Of a stretch of DNA of 64,000 nt, positions 41,328-51,162 are shown piece after piece. Position numbers and translations under genes: made by a program. Every line of letters begins with the position of its first letter. The first letter of the stretch is position 1. A model generated the notes under the pieces. That model made no database searches and was not told the origin of the DNA. It worked only from the letters and a program-made list of their open reading frames with translations. This DNA is from Aurantiochytrium sp. KH105. Taxonomy: Eukaryota; Sar; Bigyra; Thraustochytrida; Thraustochytriidae. The stretch spans positions 1 through 64,000 of the forward strand of contig BGKB01000234.1 of the NCBI GenBank assembly GCA_003116975.1, read 5' to 3'.

Positions 41328-43043
41328 ATGAACTCCTCCGGCGCGGAGAAGCGGACGCCGGCGTCGCAGGGCGCGCTGCGGAATCGCGGCGCTTTCGGCG
41401 AGGTCGACGAGGTCGGCAACACCGGCGCGGGCCGAAGGACGCCGCGCACGACCTCGAAGGGGCCTGGGAGCGCTCGCGGGTGGCGCGAGCGCGCCGTCAA
41501 GGCATGGCGGAGAGCTCGTGAAAGCAGACCCCGCGCCGTGGCCGCGGCGCTCGTCTTGCTGGTTCTGAGCGCAGTCTTGCTTTGGAGGCAGGGCGGCTCC
41601 AAGACCAGCAAGGCGATGGTCCGGCCGGAGCGCATGCCGGTCTTTGTCGTGGAGCAGCACGGCAATGTGCTTGACTTTTGGATCGAGAAGCTGCAAGGGC
41701 GTAGAGGCGTATCAATCGTACACATTGACTCCCACAGCGACATGATGGACGTGGACGACGAGGTCGATGGTCGCGGTGCGGACAGGCCTTGGCTCACCCC
41801 CGAGGCTGCCGCACGCATGCACCGCAACATCCTCAAGGACGCAGGGATTGGCGATTTCATCACTCGCGCCATTATTGCTGGCATCGTCGATATGGTCCAC
41901 TGGGTTCGCTCAGATTTTACCATGGGCATGTACAATGGTCCGAACGTTGGTCGCTATTTGGCAAAGGCAGGAATCGATAGGGACGAGAAGCTCGGCTGTT
42001 TTGCCGCCGTGAACCCCTTGCCAGACGTAGACCCACAAGGCAGCATCGACAAGGGCAAGATCTTCACTAGCGCGTCGAAATTTGGACACGGTCGAGAGCC
42101 TGCAAATGGGGCGACTGAGAATCTTGCAACTTGCGAAGAAGACTCGCTCATGCCCGATTACACGATTCCCTTGGAGATAGTGGTTTCGACATTGGATATT
42201 CCTATCGATCATCCGCGTCGAACAGGCTCGCCATGGATCTTGGATCTTGATTTCGACTTTCTCGCCACCAACGACCCATGCGTCGAGCTCTTCGAGATTC
42301 ACGGGTTTTCTCTTGAATGGGTCCAAGAGCATCTGCAGGGCGCGGTGTTTTGCCCATCGGAGGACGAAGAGGCGGAAATGTTGAGCTTGCGCAAGCTCTT
42401 TCTCTTGCTCGTGGAGCCGAATGCGCCCACGAACGCCGCGGCCGTGGAAGAGACCTTGGCCGCGGACTCGACATGCAAGGTTTCGCAGCGCGCCAAATTG
42501 GAGCTGTTGCTCAGGGCGCTGAAAGAATTCACGCCGGGTGAGCGCAAGGCTTGGAAAGCTATCTTTTCACGGGACATGCTCGAATGGTCTGCAGACTTTA
42601 TGGTGTCCATGTTCGATGAAATGCCACACCTTGGTCCTGTGGGCCGTCCGACCAAGTCCGCTGTTCGCGCACAAGCTGCGCGTCTAGAAGCCTGGATCCA
42701 GCGCGAGGTGGCGGTTCGCGGTCCTCCTGTCTGCGTCACGCTGTCCAAGTCGCACAAGTTCGACCACTACCTGCCGACGTCGCTCGCAAATTTGATCGAG
42801 TATCTCGTTATCGGCATGGTGCGTCGCCTCTTTCGGGGTGCCCAATTCACGTTTCATAGCGACTTTGATGGCGCTGCCTATGATCACCGCGGCTTTCGCG
42901 ATGGATCTTCGACCTCGACCCCCGTCACGACTCTCGCCGTGGCCCCCGTTGATCGCTCGGCAGAGGTGCTTCCGCGTGCCGATACAGACCTCTTGCGCGG
43001 CTCGCTTCTGAGTCTTCCCGTTGGCGACGAACACGAGGCCTAG
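41328..43043 (+). CDS. Membrane-anchored UPF0489 family protein
   Basis: Protein of 571 residues. A basic N-terminus is followed by a hydrophobic helix (about 70-87, A-A-L-V-L-L-V-L-S-A-V-L-L) that would act as a type II signal anchor. The rest has the UPF0489 (C5orf22) signatures: P-V-F-V-V-E-Q-H-G-N-V-L, then I-V-H-I-D-S-H-S-D-M, W-I-L-D-L-D-F-D-F-L, and near the end V-T-L-S-K-S-H. Conserved Asp and His at strand ends (D-x-H-x-D and D-L-D-F-D) recall metal sites of the arginase/deacetylase fold, so a metal-dependent hydrolase is a fair guess. No function is established for the family as far as I know. The ATG at 41328 was taken; in-frame sequence upstream is biased. Confidence 0.78.
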   Translation: MNSSGAEKRTPASQGALRNRGAFGEVDEVGNTGAGRRTPRTTSKGPGSARGWRERAVKAWRRARESRPRAVAAALVLLVLSAVLLWRQGGSKTSKAMVRPERMPVFVVEQHGNVLDFWIEKLQGRRGVSIVHIDSHSDMMDVDDEVDGRGADRPWLTPEAAARMHRNILKDAGIGDFITRAIIAGIVDMVHWVRSDFTMGMYNGPNVGRYLAKAGIDRDEKLGCFAAVNPLPDVDPQGSIDKGKIFTSASKFGHGREPANGATENLATCEEDSLMPDYTIPLEIVVSTLDIPIDHPRRTGSPWILDLDFDFLATNDPCVELFEIHGFSLEWVQEHLQGAVFCPSEDEEAEMLSLRKLFLLLVEPNAPTNAAAVEETLAADSTCKVSQRAKLELLLRALKEFTPGERKAWKAIFSRDMLEWSADFMVSMFDEMPHLGPVGRPTKSAVRAQAARLEAWIQREVAVRGPPVCVTLSKSHKFDHYLPTSLANLIEYLVIGMVRRLFRGAQFTFHSDFDGAAYDHRGFRDGSSTSTPVTTLAVAPVDRSAEVLPRADTDLLRGSLLSLPVGDEHEA

Positions 43044-43879
43044 TCTTCTCGGGGCTAGCTAGGCCGAGGCCTCGCGATCAACTTGACAAAAGACGATCCA
43101 AACGAGGAAGCCAACTTGATAAAGAGCAGCCTGACTATGAGGCCTAGAGACCAACTCAAAGAAGCCCAACCTGACAAAGATGAGCCATCAGCGAGCCAGT
43201 CGCGTAATAGAAAAACATCGCTCCGACGCTGCCACCGCGGACGACGCGCAAGGCTCCGTCCCCCATCAAGATGGTCCAGCCACCATTCATCCATCCGTCC
43301 AGTCTCCAGCCTCGTGCGTGCGTCTGTCTTCGAGGCGGCTTCTGTGGGGAATAATACCGCAGGTGCCGCCCATTGTGGTTTGCACGAAAGGAAGCGCAGG
43401 GGCCGCCATGAGAAGCTATAGCTGCCACTGCGGGATTAGAGCAAGTGACGGCGAGGGAGGGCAAGGAGGGAGGGCTCGACGCTGGCCGGTGTCGGCTGTG
43501 GCCCTGCGGCGCCTGCGGCCGGGCCGGCCGACCCGTTGGCCTACCAGCCAGCTGCCCAACCACACCAGGTACCCACGCGGTGTCTCGGCCTGATTGTGAG
43601 ATGATGATGCTCTGAACAGCCAGCAGAAGCGCCTAACTTGTCAGCAGTGGCAGATGCAGACAGTCCAACTCGCACGCACGCACGCACGTACGCAAAGACT
43701 CAATTAGGCCGATCTAGATGTTGCTGTGCTGCTGGCTGCTGGCTGTGGCTGGCATTGGCCGATCCTTTGCCATTGCTGGCTGATCATTGGAGATGAATTC
43801 GATGATGAAACGGCGTCCGCAACTCATCGTTTCGCGCAAGCGAGCCTGGACCTGGCAGCGAATCTAAGGCCAAGAACGA

Positions 43880-43962
43880 GACGAACGAACGAACGAAAGA
43901 ACGAACGAGCGAGCGAGAGAGAGAGCGAACGAACGGACGAACGAACGAACGAAGGAAGAAAG
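43880..43962. repeat. GAAC/GAGC tetranucleotide tract
   Basis: Imperfect runs of GAAC with GAGC, GAGA and GAAG variants. Confidence 0.85.
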
Positions 43963-44173
43963 AAATGAATGAACGACTCAAACACATGATCTATGACAGC
44001 CAGATTGATGACTCCTGAAGTAAATTGACAACCATGACATGATCTATTCATTAGACCCAGTCAGCCGCACCTCCACACGCGCCTGACGATCGAGTTGCTG
44101 TCCAGCTGCCACGCCCGCCCCACCAAGCAGCCACCACTGGCTCATCACACGGACTCCTCGAGCGGCCGGTCCT

Positions 44174-44174
44174 A

Positions 44175-44225
<51 letters not shown>
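44174..44225. repeat. TGGC tetranucleotide microsatellite
   Basis: About 12 perfect copies of CTGG/TGGC, continuing imperfectly to about 44250. Confidence 0.95.
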
Positions 44226-44729
44226 AGCTGGTTGGCTGGTTGGCTGTCCCGCGGCAGTGGCGGCTACGGCCAGCCTCCGAGGAAGGTGGGAGTTGCCATG
44301 CACACACGCGCGGCCGCCGCGGACTCGTCAGCCAGACTTCCAAGGCGCAACAAACTTGCCTTGGCCCTGGTCGTTGCTGGTCCCGCCGCCGCTGCGCAGC
44401 TGCCCCTGCTGCACGTCCCAGCGGCAGCAGTGGCAGGCGTTTAGTATACCACTATACCATACGTATGTACTCGTTCTCCCGCCCTTCGGCCCCACCGAAG
44501 AAGTGATGGCCCACACTTGGTGCACTTTTCGTGCGTCGAGAACGCCACTTCACGCGCCGCGCCTGCACGCGCGGCGGCGCCGTCACGGGCGCCGCACGCG
44601 ACAGCGACGCGCGGCGAGAGCAGACCCCGCTCCCCGCCCCGCGAGACGCGCCTCCGCGAGACGCGCGCCCGGAGACACCGACCGCCCGCGCGCGGCGGCC
44701 GGCAGCAGACCTCGAGCACGCGCGGGACG

Positions 44730-47700
44730 ATGCGGACGACGATGATGATGGAGATGGCGGCGCCGCCGCCGTCCGCATCGCGCAAGAGGACGCGGCCGCG
44801 CCGCGCGCGCAGGGCGACGGCGGCGGCGACCGCGGCGGCCCTCGCGGCGGTGGCGGTCCTGGCGGGGGCTGGCGGCGCGATGGTGCCGGCGGCAGCGGCA
44901 GCGGCGGCGGCGACAACGACGGGCGCTTCGTGGGCCCTCCTCGCCTGGGGCTGGGCCGACGGCGGACACGACGACCTGGACGGCCGCGACGTCGTCTTCG
45001 TGGACCCGGACGTGGCAAGCCACGCCGCGATAATGCCCGAGCTCAAGGCGCAGAATAAGACCGTCATTTGCTACATGTCTGTAGGGACCGTCGAGCCCTT
45101 TCGCGCAGATGTCTTGGCCAATGCCTCGGCATGGAAGGCAGTGGCTCTCAACAATATGACCACGTGGGACGAGGCTTGGATCGACATTAGCATGCTAGAC
45201 CAACTCAAGGAGCTCATGAGCCCGCGATTTGAAAACGCAGCTCTGGCTGGCTGTGATGGCATCGAGCCAGACAACTCCGATTGTTATGCCAACCCCACCT
45301 GTTACATGAACATCACCGCCGCAGCAGGAAGCGCCTACCAGGCCATGCAGCTTCAAATCGAGTACAATACTTGGCAAGTGACCAAGGCTCGGGAACAAGG
45401 TCTGCTCATTGGCTTGAAAAACTCACTCCAGCTCGTTTCGTCCATGGCCTCGCTGTACGACTTTGCCGTCAATGAGGAGTGCGTCGTGAACGGTGAGTGC
45501 GGCCTCTTGAAACCCTTTACAACGCAAGGCAAGGCCATTTTCAACGTCGAATACGAGCTCTCCAACTCCACCTGTAGCGAAGCCACTACTAGGAGTCTCA
45601 GCTCCAAAATGTGCGTAGGCGCTGATGGCATATGCAAGAATGGCACCTGGATCGACTGTGGGGATAGTACATTGCTTAGCACTCCAGCGCCCACGCCTTA
45701 TCCCACGGCAGTTCCGCCCACAACGCCATCGCCCACAACGCCATCGCCTACAACGCCATCGCCTACAACAGCATCGCCTACAACAGCATCGCCCACTACG
45801 CCATCTCCTACCACACCATCACCCACCACGGCATCACCCACCACGGCATCACTGACAACGGCATCACCTACAACGGCAGCGCCTACGAGTGCGTCGAGCG
45901 AAGTCCTCGTGAGCAATGCTACCCTCACCGTCATGCCGCCCAACACTACGTTTGCAAATCTTGCGTGGGGATGGGCCATGGGCGGCCAAGACTCGACGCG
46001 TAATATGGATGCCATCATGGTGGATCTCGACACCATGGACGAGGCGAGAATTGCGAAGTGGCGAGAAGGTGGTAAACAGGTGGTGTGCTACTTTAGTGCC
46101 GGCACGCGGGAGCTGCACCGCACTGATGTGCTGGCAGACCCCGCAGTATGGCAAGCCGCCGTCCTCAATGCGACCGAGGATACGACAAACGCATGGCTGG
46201 ACATCGGCAATCTGACGCAGCTGCAAGCACTGATGATTCCGCGGCTCGATCGCGCCGTGGCACGCGGATGTTCAGCCATTGAGCCTGACTTTATGGACTG
46301 TGCGCTTCAGTCTTCGTGCACCTCGTACCTTGCAGATCCCTCGCGCGCACGTGCAGATCAGCTCGTGTACAATCGCTGGCTTTCCGGCGCGGCGCACGCG
46401 CGTGGCCTGCTTGTCGCATTAAAGAACGCCTTGGGACTCATTGACGACCTCGTCGACGATTTTGATTGGGCCATCAATGAGCAGTGTCTTTACTATGATG
46501 AGTGTGGCCTGTACGCCCCTTTTCACGCGCAGAACAAGTCAATCTGGGTGCATCACTACAGTCTCGAGAACGAGACGCAAGTATGCCTCGACGCGCAAGA
46601 GCTTAGCATCCAGCTCAAGTATTGCGACGGTGGCAATCATTCGGTGAACGACATTTGCGAAACCGGGCAGTGGATGAACTGCTTCAATTTAAGTGCCGAA
46701 GTGAAGACGTCGCCTCCTGCTGATTATGTGGCGCCGAGTCCCGTTCCTTGGGCGGATCTAGCCATTTCGTTTTCTGGTAATTCATCCGAGCTGACTGCGC
46801 TTCGTCCATCCAGCCGCGTTCAGTCGAAAACTACCACAACATACGAAGAGCGCACCGACAATGTAACGGGCGTCAAGATTGTTCTTGTGGACCTCCATAA
46901 CAACGCGACCGGCGCGGTCAATGCAGAACTGGTGCAGGAGCTCGTCAACGCAGACACAGACCGGCGTGTGGTATGCACGTTTAGCGCTGGCCTTCGCGAG
47001 TCGTGGCGGCCCGACGACATGGCGAACCCCGAAACGTGGGCGGCGCTGACCTCGACGCAGAAGAGTCGCAACTGGCTCGACATTCGCACCACGGCGCTGC
47101 GCACCCTCATGGGCGAGCGCATCGCTGCGGCCTCTGCGATCGGTTGCGATGGCGTTCTGCCGCTTCATGTGTATTGCCACATGTTTTCCTCGTGCCGACG
47201 TGCCTTTTCGCTCTCACGCGAGGAGGCCGACGCGTCGCAGTACGCTTACAACGACTGGCTCGCCTCGCGCGCGGCATCCTTTGGTCTCATTGTAGGCCTG
47301 CACGCGGACGCAAAACTGTCTGACGCCTTGGCCTCGAAATTCAACTTTGCACTTGCGGAGGGCTGCATCTCTCGGGGCAACTGCTGGCACTACATGTCCT
47401 TTTTGGAGAGCGGCATGCCCGTCTTCAACCGCGAGTACGACGTCAATGCGAAATTTTGCACAGCGTCCGAGGCGTGGGGCGTTTCGACAAAGATGTGCAC
47501 TGGAGATTCGCGAGCCCAGCGCTGCGACGCGAACTCAACGCAAACGAACTGCTTCGAGCTCGAGGCCACCACTGAAAGCGCAGACTCGCCGGCGTCTACC
47601 CAGGGTGACCACGCGCTCGCTCTCACGCCGTTCATCGCCGGAATGCTCGGCGCGGCTATTGCCTGCGTCGCGATCCTGGTTTACCGTCGTCATCGCCGCA

Positions 47701-47825
47701 AGTCGGCGGCTGCGGCTGCCAAGCGGCACGCTCAGCACGGGAGCGTCAGCAAGCGGCAAGACCACCTCGTATCTGTCGAAGCTGCTGTCCCTGCGAAGCG
47801 CGCCCGGCCTGGAGCTGCCGTCTAA
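44730..47825 (+). CDS. Triple-GH114-domain membrane-anchored surface protein
   Basis: Type I membrane protein of 1031 residues. The signal sequence is Ala-rich (A-T-A-A-A-T-A-A-A-L). Three GH114-like domains follow at about 66-310, 395-660 and 680-940. GH114 enzymes are endo-alpha-1,4-polygalactosaminidases that cut amino-sugar exopolysaccharide. Domain 1 has I-C-Y-M-S-V-G-T-V-E, W-I-D-I and E179-P-D-N182-S-D-C. Domain 2 keeps E518-P-D520. Domain 3 has L810-P-L812 in that place, so it has lost the acidic residues and is probably a non-catalytic binding or structural domain. A Thr/Pro/Ser linker with T-T-P-S-P repeats separates domains 1 and 2. Near residue 965-990 a membrane helix (G-M-L-G-A-A-I-A-C-V-A-I-L) precedes a short basic tail. 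A paralog lies next to it on the same strand. Confidence 0.85.
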   Translation: MRTTMMMEMAAPPPSASRKRTRPRRARRATAAATAAALAAVAVLAGAGGAMVPAAAAAAAATTTGASWALLAWGWADGGHDDLDGRDVVFVDPDVASHAAIMPELKAQNKTVICYMSVGTVEPFRADVLANASAWKAVALNNMTTWDEAWIDISMLDQLKELMSPRFENAALAGCDGIEPDNSDCYANPTCYMNITAAAGSAYQAMQLQIEYNTWQVTKAREQGLLIGLKNSLQLVSSMASLYDFAVNEECVVNGECGLLKPFTTQGKAIFNVEYELSNSTCSEATTRSLSSKMCVGADGICKNGTWIDCGDSTLLSTPAPTPYPTAVPPTTPSPTTPSPTTPSPTTASPTTASPTTPSPTTPSPTTASPTTASLTTASPTTAAPTSASSEVLVSNATLTVMPPNTTFANLAWGWAMGGQDSTRNMDAIMVDLDTMDEARIAKWREGGKQVVCYFSAGTRELHRTDVLADPAVWQAAVLNATEDTTNAWLDIGNLTQLQALMIPRLDRAVARGCSAIEPDFMDCALQSSCTSYLADPSRARADQLVYNRWLSGAAHARGLLVALKNALGLIDDLVDDFDWAINEQCLYYDECGLYAPFHAQNKSIWVHHYSLENETQVCLDAQELSIQLKYCDGGNHSVNDICETGQWMNCFNLSAEVKTSPPADYVAPSPVPWADLAISFSGNSSELTALRPSSRVQSKTTTTYEERTDNVTGVKIVLVDLHNNATGAVNAELVQELVNADTDRRVVCTFSAGLRESWRPDDMANPETWAALTSTQKSRNWLDIRTTALRTLMGERIAAASAIGCDGVLPLHVYCHMFSSCRRAFSLSREEADASQYAYNDWLASRAASFGLIVGLHADAKLSDALASKFNFALAEGCISRGNCWHYMSFLESGMPVFNREYDVNAKFCTASEAWGVSTKMCTGDSRAQRCDANSTQTNCFELEATTESADSPASTQGDHALALTPFIAGMLGAAIACVAILVYRRHRRKSAAAAAKRHAQHGSVSKRQDHLVSVEAAVPAKRARPGAAV

Positions 47826-48596
47826 AAAATGGTAAAATAACTGTAACACAACTCTCATTTCTTCCTTTCTTTCTCCCCCTTTCGCAGCCGGCAGCGGCCG
47901 CAGCCGGGAGTCTGCGGCCACCACTGAATTGTGCTCGCTCGCCCTTTTTCTGTTGTGCTTGTTGATGTGGCCGCTCTTATCGACAATAACAAGCACGATG
48001 TCCTTGGCGCTCCTGCATCTTTTACGGCCCGGCCTACAGGCAGAAGGTATCGATCGCGACCTTCCTGGGCCGCCCTTGTGTCCTGCCTTCCCCATCCTCG
48101 CTCCCTCGCTCGCGCTCGTACCCTATACCTACCTACCCGCACGAGCCGCGCCTTCTCGCAGCTCGCTCTCCTGCGGCCGGCCGAGCGCGTGCACGCCGCG
48201 CCCCGGCCGCGATGCGGTGCGGCTTGGAACGCGGGAAGAAGGTTTCCCCGCGCTCCGCTCCGACCGTGCTCTTGTCGTCCTCGCGTGCACGCGCTGTGCA
48301 CCCGGCTGCGGCGCGTGCACACCCCGGTTACCGCTAACCAGCCACACAAAGCCAAGCCGCGGTTCGGAGACAGACGCGCCACGGCGAGGCACGCGCTGCG
48401 GCGTTCGCATCTGCATCACCGCCGCGCCACGAGCTGTCGCGGCGCGGCCTGCGCGGGAAAGCCTTCGCGTGCGCGGGAAAGCCTCCGCGCGGTTTCTGAA
48501 AGCCTTCGCGAGCGCGGGCCGCCGCGACCAAACCCGGGAGCGAGCGCGCGGGAGCGGGTGTTTGCGGGCCTGGCTCGGAGGCCGCGAGGCAAGAGC
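47826..48596. other. Spacer between the GH114 paralogs
   Basis: The reading frame of the second GH114 gene is open back to 47931 without an in-frame ATG. That extension is Arg/Pro/Ala-rich and I read it as leader. A GAGC-like repeat near 48536-48550 lies about 50 bases before the start. Confidence 0.5.
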
Positions 48597-50963
48597 ATGC
48601 GGACGGGGTCCGGAGGCCCCGCGGGGCTCCTCGCGGCGGCGGCGCTCGCGGCGCTCGTCGGCGTGGCGCAGGGCGTCGTGCAGGTAGAGACCGGGATTGC
48701 GTGGTCGCTGCTGGCGTGGGGCTGGAACAGCGGCGGCAAGGACTCCACGGACGGGAGCGCGCTCGTCATCGTCGACCTCGACGACCACAAGGACGCAATC
48801 GCGGGCTACAAGGCCGCCGGCTTGAAGGTGATCTGCTACATCTCGACGGGGACGCTTGAACCCTGGCGCGAAGACTGCAAAGACGATGAAGAGGCCTGGA
48901 TGGCCGCCGCCGTCGGTGAGATGGACTCATGGAACGAAGAGTGGCTCGACATTACCAAGGTCGACGCCCTGGCCGAGCTCATGCTGCCTCGGTTTGAGCG
49001 CGCAAAAGCCTATGGCTGCGACGGTATCGAACCTGACAACACCGACTGCTACGACAACTCGGACTGCTATGGTAAGATCAGCTCGCTTTCGACGGTGGCC
49101 CAGGCCAAAGCCGCCCAGTACACGTACAACCTCTGGCAAGTGAATGCGGCTCACAACCTCGGGCTCGCCATCGGCTTGAAAAATTCTCTTGCTCTCGTCA
49201 ACGACATGGCCGATGTCTACGACTTTGCCGTCAATGAGCAGTGCCAGCAATACAACGAGTGTGGACAGCTTGCCCCTTTCGCCGCGCAAAACAAGGGGAT
49301 TCTTAATGTCGAATACAAGACAGCCTCGGACACCTGCACGGAAGCCTCGTCGTACTCGATGAGCACGAAATACTGTTCGGGAAGCGGAGGCGTCTGCACG
49401 AGCGGATCGTGGAAAAACTGCTTTGACGAAGTCGACGTGACGCCATCACCCGGCGCATCGCCAACTCCCTCGGGGTCAACGCCCACCGTTGCGAGCTCAC
49501 CGACGCCTCGGCCGTCGCCCATACCTACTGCCGCGCCAACATTTTATCAAGTCTGGTTCCCAGAGGCTCCTGCGGCATGGGCAAACCTCGCCTTTGGGTT
49601 CTCGGATATGGACGATCGCATCGTCGAGGCAGCAGAAATGGCGGCTTCGGAAAACGGCGTGACGTCGCGTCGCCGTGCTTTGGCGACGGCGGCTGTCAAT
49701 GCCTCTACGCCGACGTACGAGAACATTACAGGCGCGCAAGTCGTGCTCATGAGCTTGCACGACACAAGCGGGCCCAATCGCGCCGAGGTCGACTATCTCA
49801 TTGCGCGAGGCCACCACGCCATCTGCACTTTTAGCGCGGGCGCACTCGAAACGTGGAGGCCCGACTACCAGGCGAATCCGTCTGCTTGGGAAGCGGTTCT
49901 CGCAGAAAACGATGCGACGAACCGTCGCGGCGACCTTTGGCTGAACATGACCGACCCGGCGTTGCGCCCACTCATTGCTGCGCGCATTGATACAGCTGCC
50001 GAAATCGGCTGCCACGGCGTCTTGCCACTCGATACGGACTGCTTGGAGCATAGTTCGTGCCGATCAAACTTGGGCGTCGACAGCATCACCAATCGTGCAT
50101 CTGCAGAAGACTTTCAAATCGACTTGAACACCTACATTGCCGAGTACGCTTCGTCCAAGGAGCTCCTCGTCGGTCTTTACTCGGCGCACTCTATCGCCAA
50201 AGACCTGGAACCGGTCTTTGACTTTGGTTTTGCAGAAGCTTGTGTGAGTCGCGGATTGTGCAGCAAATATGATGTTTTTCTCGACAATGGCAAGTCGGTC
50301 ATGTCTCAAGAGTACCAGCTCAGCACGTCTGAATGCGATACGTACATGTCGTCTTCGATTGCGGTCAAGTCGTGCGAGGGGTCGGTAAGCAAGCGACTTT
50401 GCGACAATGCGAGCAACTATTCGAACTGCTTTGCAGCCGTGACCGTGACGCCGTGGCCGACGGCCTCCCCGGCTGACGCAGATGAAGATTCCGTCGATGT
50501 TCTCATGCTCGCCGCCTTTCTTTGCGTGGCCATGGTGACGCTATCAGGCATGGCTGCGGTGGCCTTTGTCGTTTGGCGTCGACGTCGCGCTTCGCAAGGT
50601 TCGGGAAGTAAGCAGGCATCTCAGTTTGCGCCGCAGGCCTCTGCGGCAAATCAAGGTCTGCGCCCTGGCGAGGTCGTTGTCGATGTTCCCGTGCGTCGTT
50701 CTTGGTTTCGATCTTCGACGTCGCGTGCTCCCGAGATGGCAATGGCGCCTGCAGCAGCAGCAGTATCTCCAGGCGTGGGTGGCCCAGGAGGAAGCGGTTC
50801 GTACTCTCGATGGCTTCGCGAGACTGCGCAAGGTGCATATTCGGGCTCAGGAAATGGCGGCCCGGAACAAACGCAGTATCAGGCGTGGTCACCGTGGGGC
50901 GGACCACCGCCGTCCCAGCAACAGCGTATGTCAGGCAATCCGCTTGGGCCGCGTGGGACATGA
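48597..50963 (+). CDS. Double-GH114-domain membrane-anchored surface protein
   Basis: Type I membrane protein of 788 residues, paralog of the gene before it. A signal peptide (about 1-25, L-L-A-A-A-A-L-A-A-L-V-G-V) leads into a complete GH114 domain (about 30-270) with I-C-Y-I-S-T-G-T-L-E, W-L-D-I, and E145-P-D-N148-T-D-C. A Pro/Ser/Thr linker follows. The second GH114-like domain (about 320-590) keeps the family layout but has L476-P-L-D479 where E-P-D-N stands in the first, so it is probably inactive. A membrane helix (about 640-665, L-M-L-A-A-F-L-C-V-A-M-V) and a long Gln/Gly/Ser-rich cytosolic tail finish the protein. It likely acts on cell-surface or environmental polysaccharide. Confidence 0.85.
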   Translation: MRTGSGGPAGLLAAAALAALVGVAQGVVQVETGIAWSLLAWGWNSGGKDSTDGSALVIVDLDDHKDAIAGYKAAGLKVICYISTGTLEPWREDCKDDEEAWMAAAVGEMDSWNEEWLDITKVDALAELMLPRFERAKAYGCDGIEPDNTDCYDNSDCYGKISSLSTVAQAKAAQYTYNLWQVNAAHNLGLAIGLKNSLALVNDMADVYDFAVNEQCQQYNECGQLAPFAAQNKGILNVEYKTASDTCTEASSYSMSTKYCSGSGGVCTSGSWKNCFDEVDVTPSPGASPTPSGSTPTVASSPTPRPSPIPTAAPTFYQVWFPEAPAAWANLAFGFSDMDDRIVEAAEMAASENGVTSRRRALATAAVNASTPTYENITGAQVVLMSLHDTSGPNRAEVDYLIARGHHAICTFSAGALETWRPDYQANPSAWEAVLAENDATNRRGDLWLNMTDPALRPLIAARIDTAAEIGCHGVLPLDTDCLEHSSCRSNLGVDSITNRASAEDFQIDLNTYIAEYASSKELLVGLYSAHSIAKDLEPVFDFGFAEACVSRGLCSKYDVFLDNGKSVMSQEYQLSTSECDTYMSSSIAVKSCEGSVSKRLCDNASNYSNCFAAVTVTPWPTASPADADEDSVDVLMLAAFLCVAMVTLSGMAAVAFVVWRRRRASQGSGSKQASQFAPQASAANQGLRPGEVVVDVPVRRSWFRSSTSRAPEMAMAPAAAAVSPGVGGPGGSGSYSRWLRETAQGAYSGSGNGGPEQTQYQAWSPWGGPPPSQQQRMSGNPLGPRGT

Positions 50964-51162
50964 ATTCGAAGGAAGGAAGATGTGGAACGTGAAGAGAGAA
51001 GACGAGAGAAGGTGTCCTGCTTTCCCATGGGATCATAAATGTTGACCATACAATGCAAAGACTCGGAATAAATTGAAAGGAAAAAGGATGCAATGAAGCA
51101 TGTGCTTCTGACAAATAAAGAAAAAATGATTGACCTTATTATTATTGGGTGCCGTGCAAGGC

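Larger units (their letters stand above)
43044..44729. other. Intergenic region with tetranucleotide repeats
   Basis: No gene supported. A GAAC/GAGC-rich stretch spans 43880-43962, a GCAC run lies near 43671-43690, and a CTGG/TGGC array at 44174-44225. GC-rich open frames over 44240-44730 extend the GH114 frame upstream but are leader-like. Confidence 0.55.

Noticed and set aside
47931-48596. N-terminal extension of the second GH114 protein
   Set aside because: No ATG in frame, Arg/Pro-rich, while the ATG at 48597 is followed directly by a good signal peptide.
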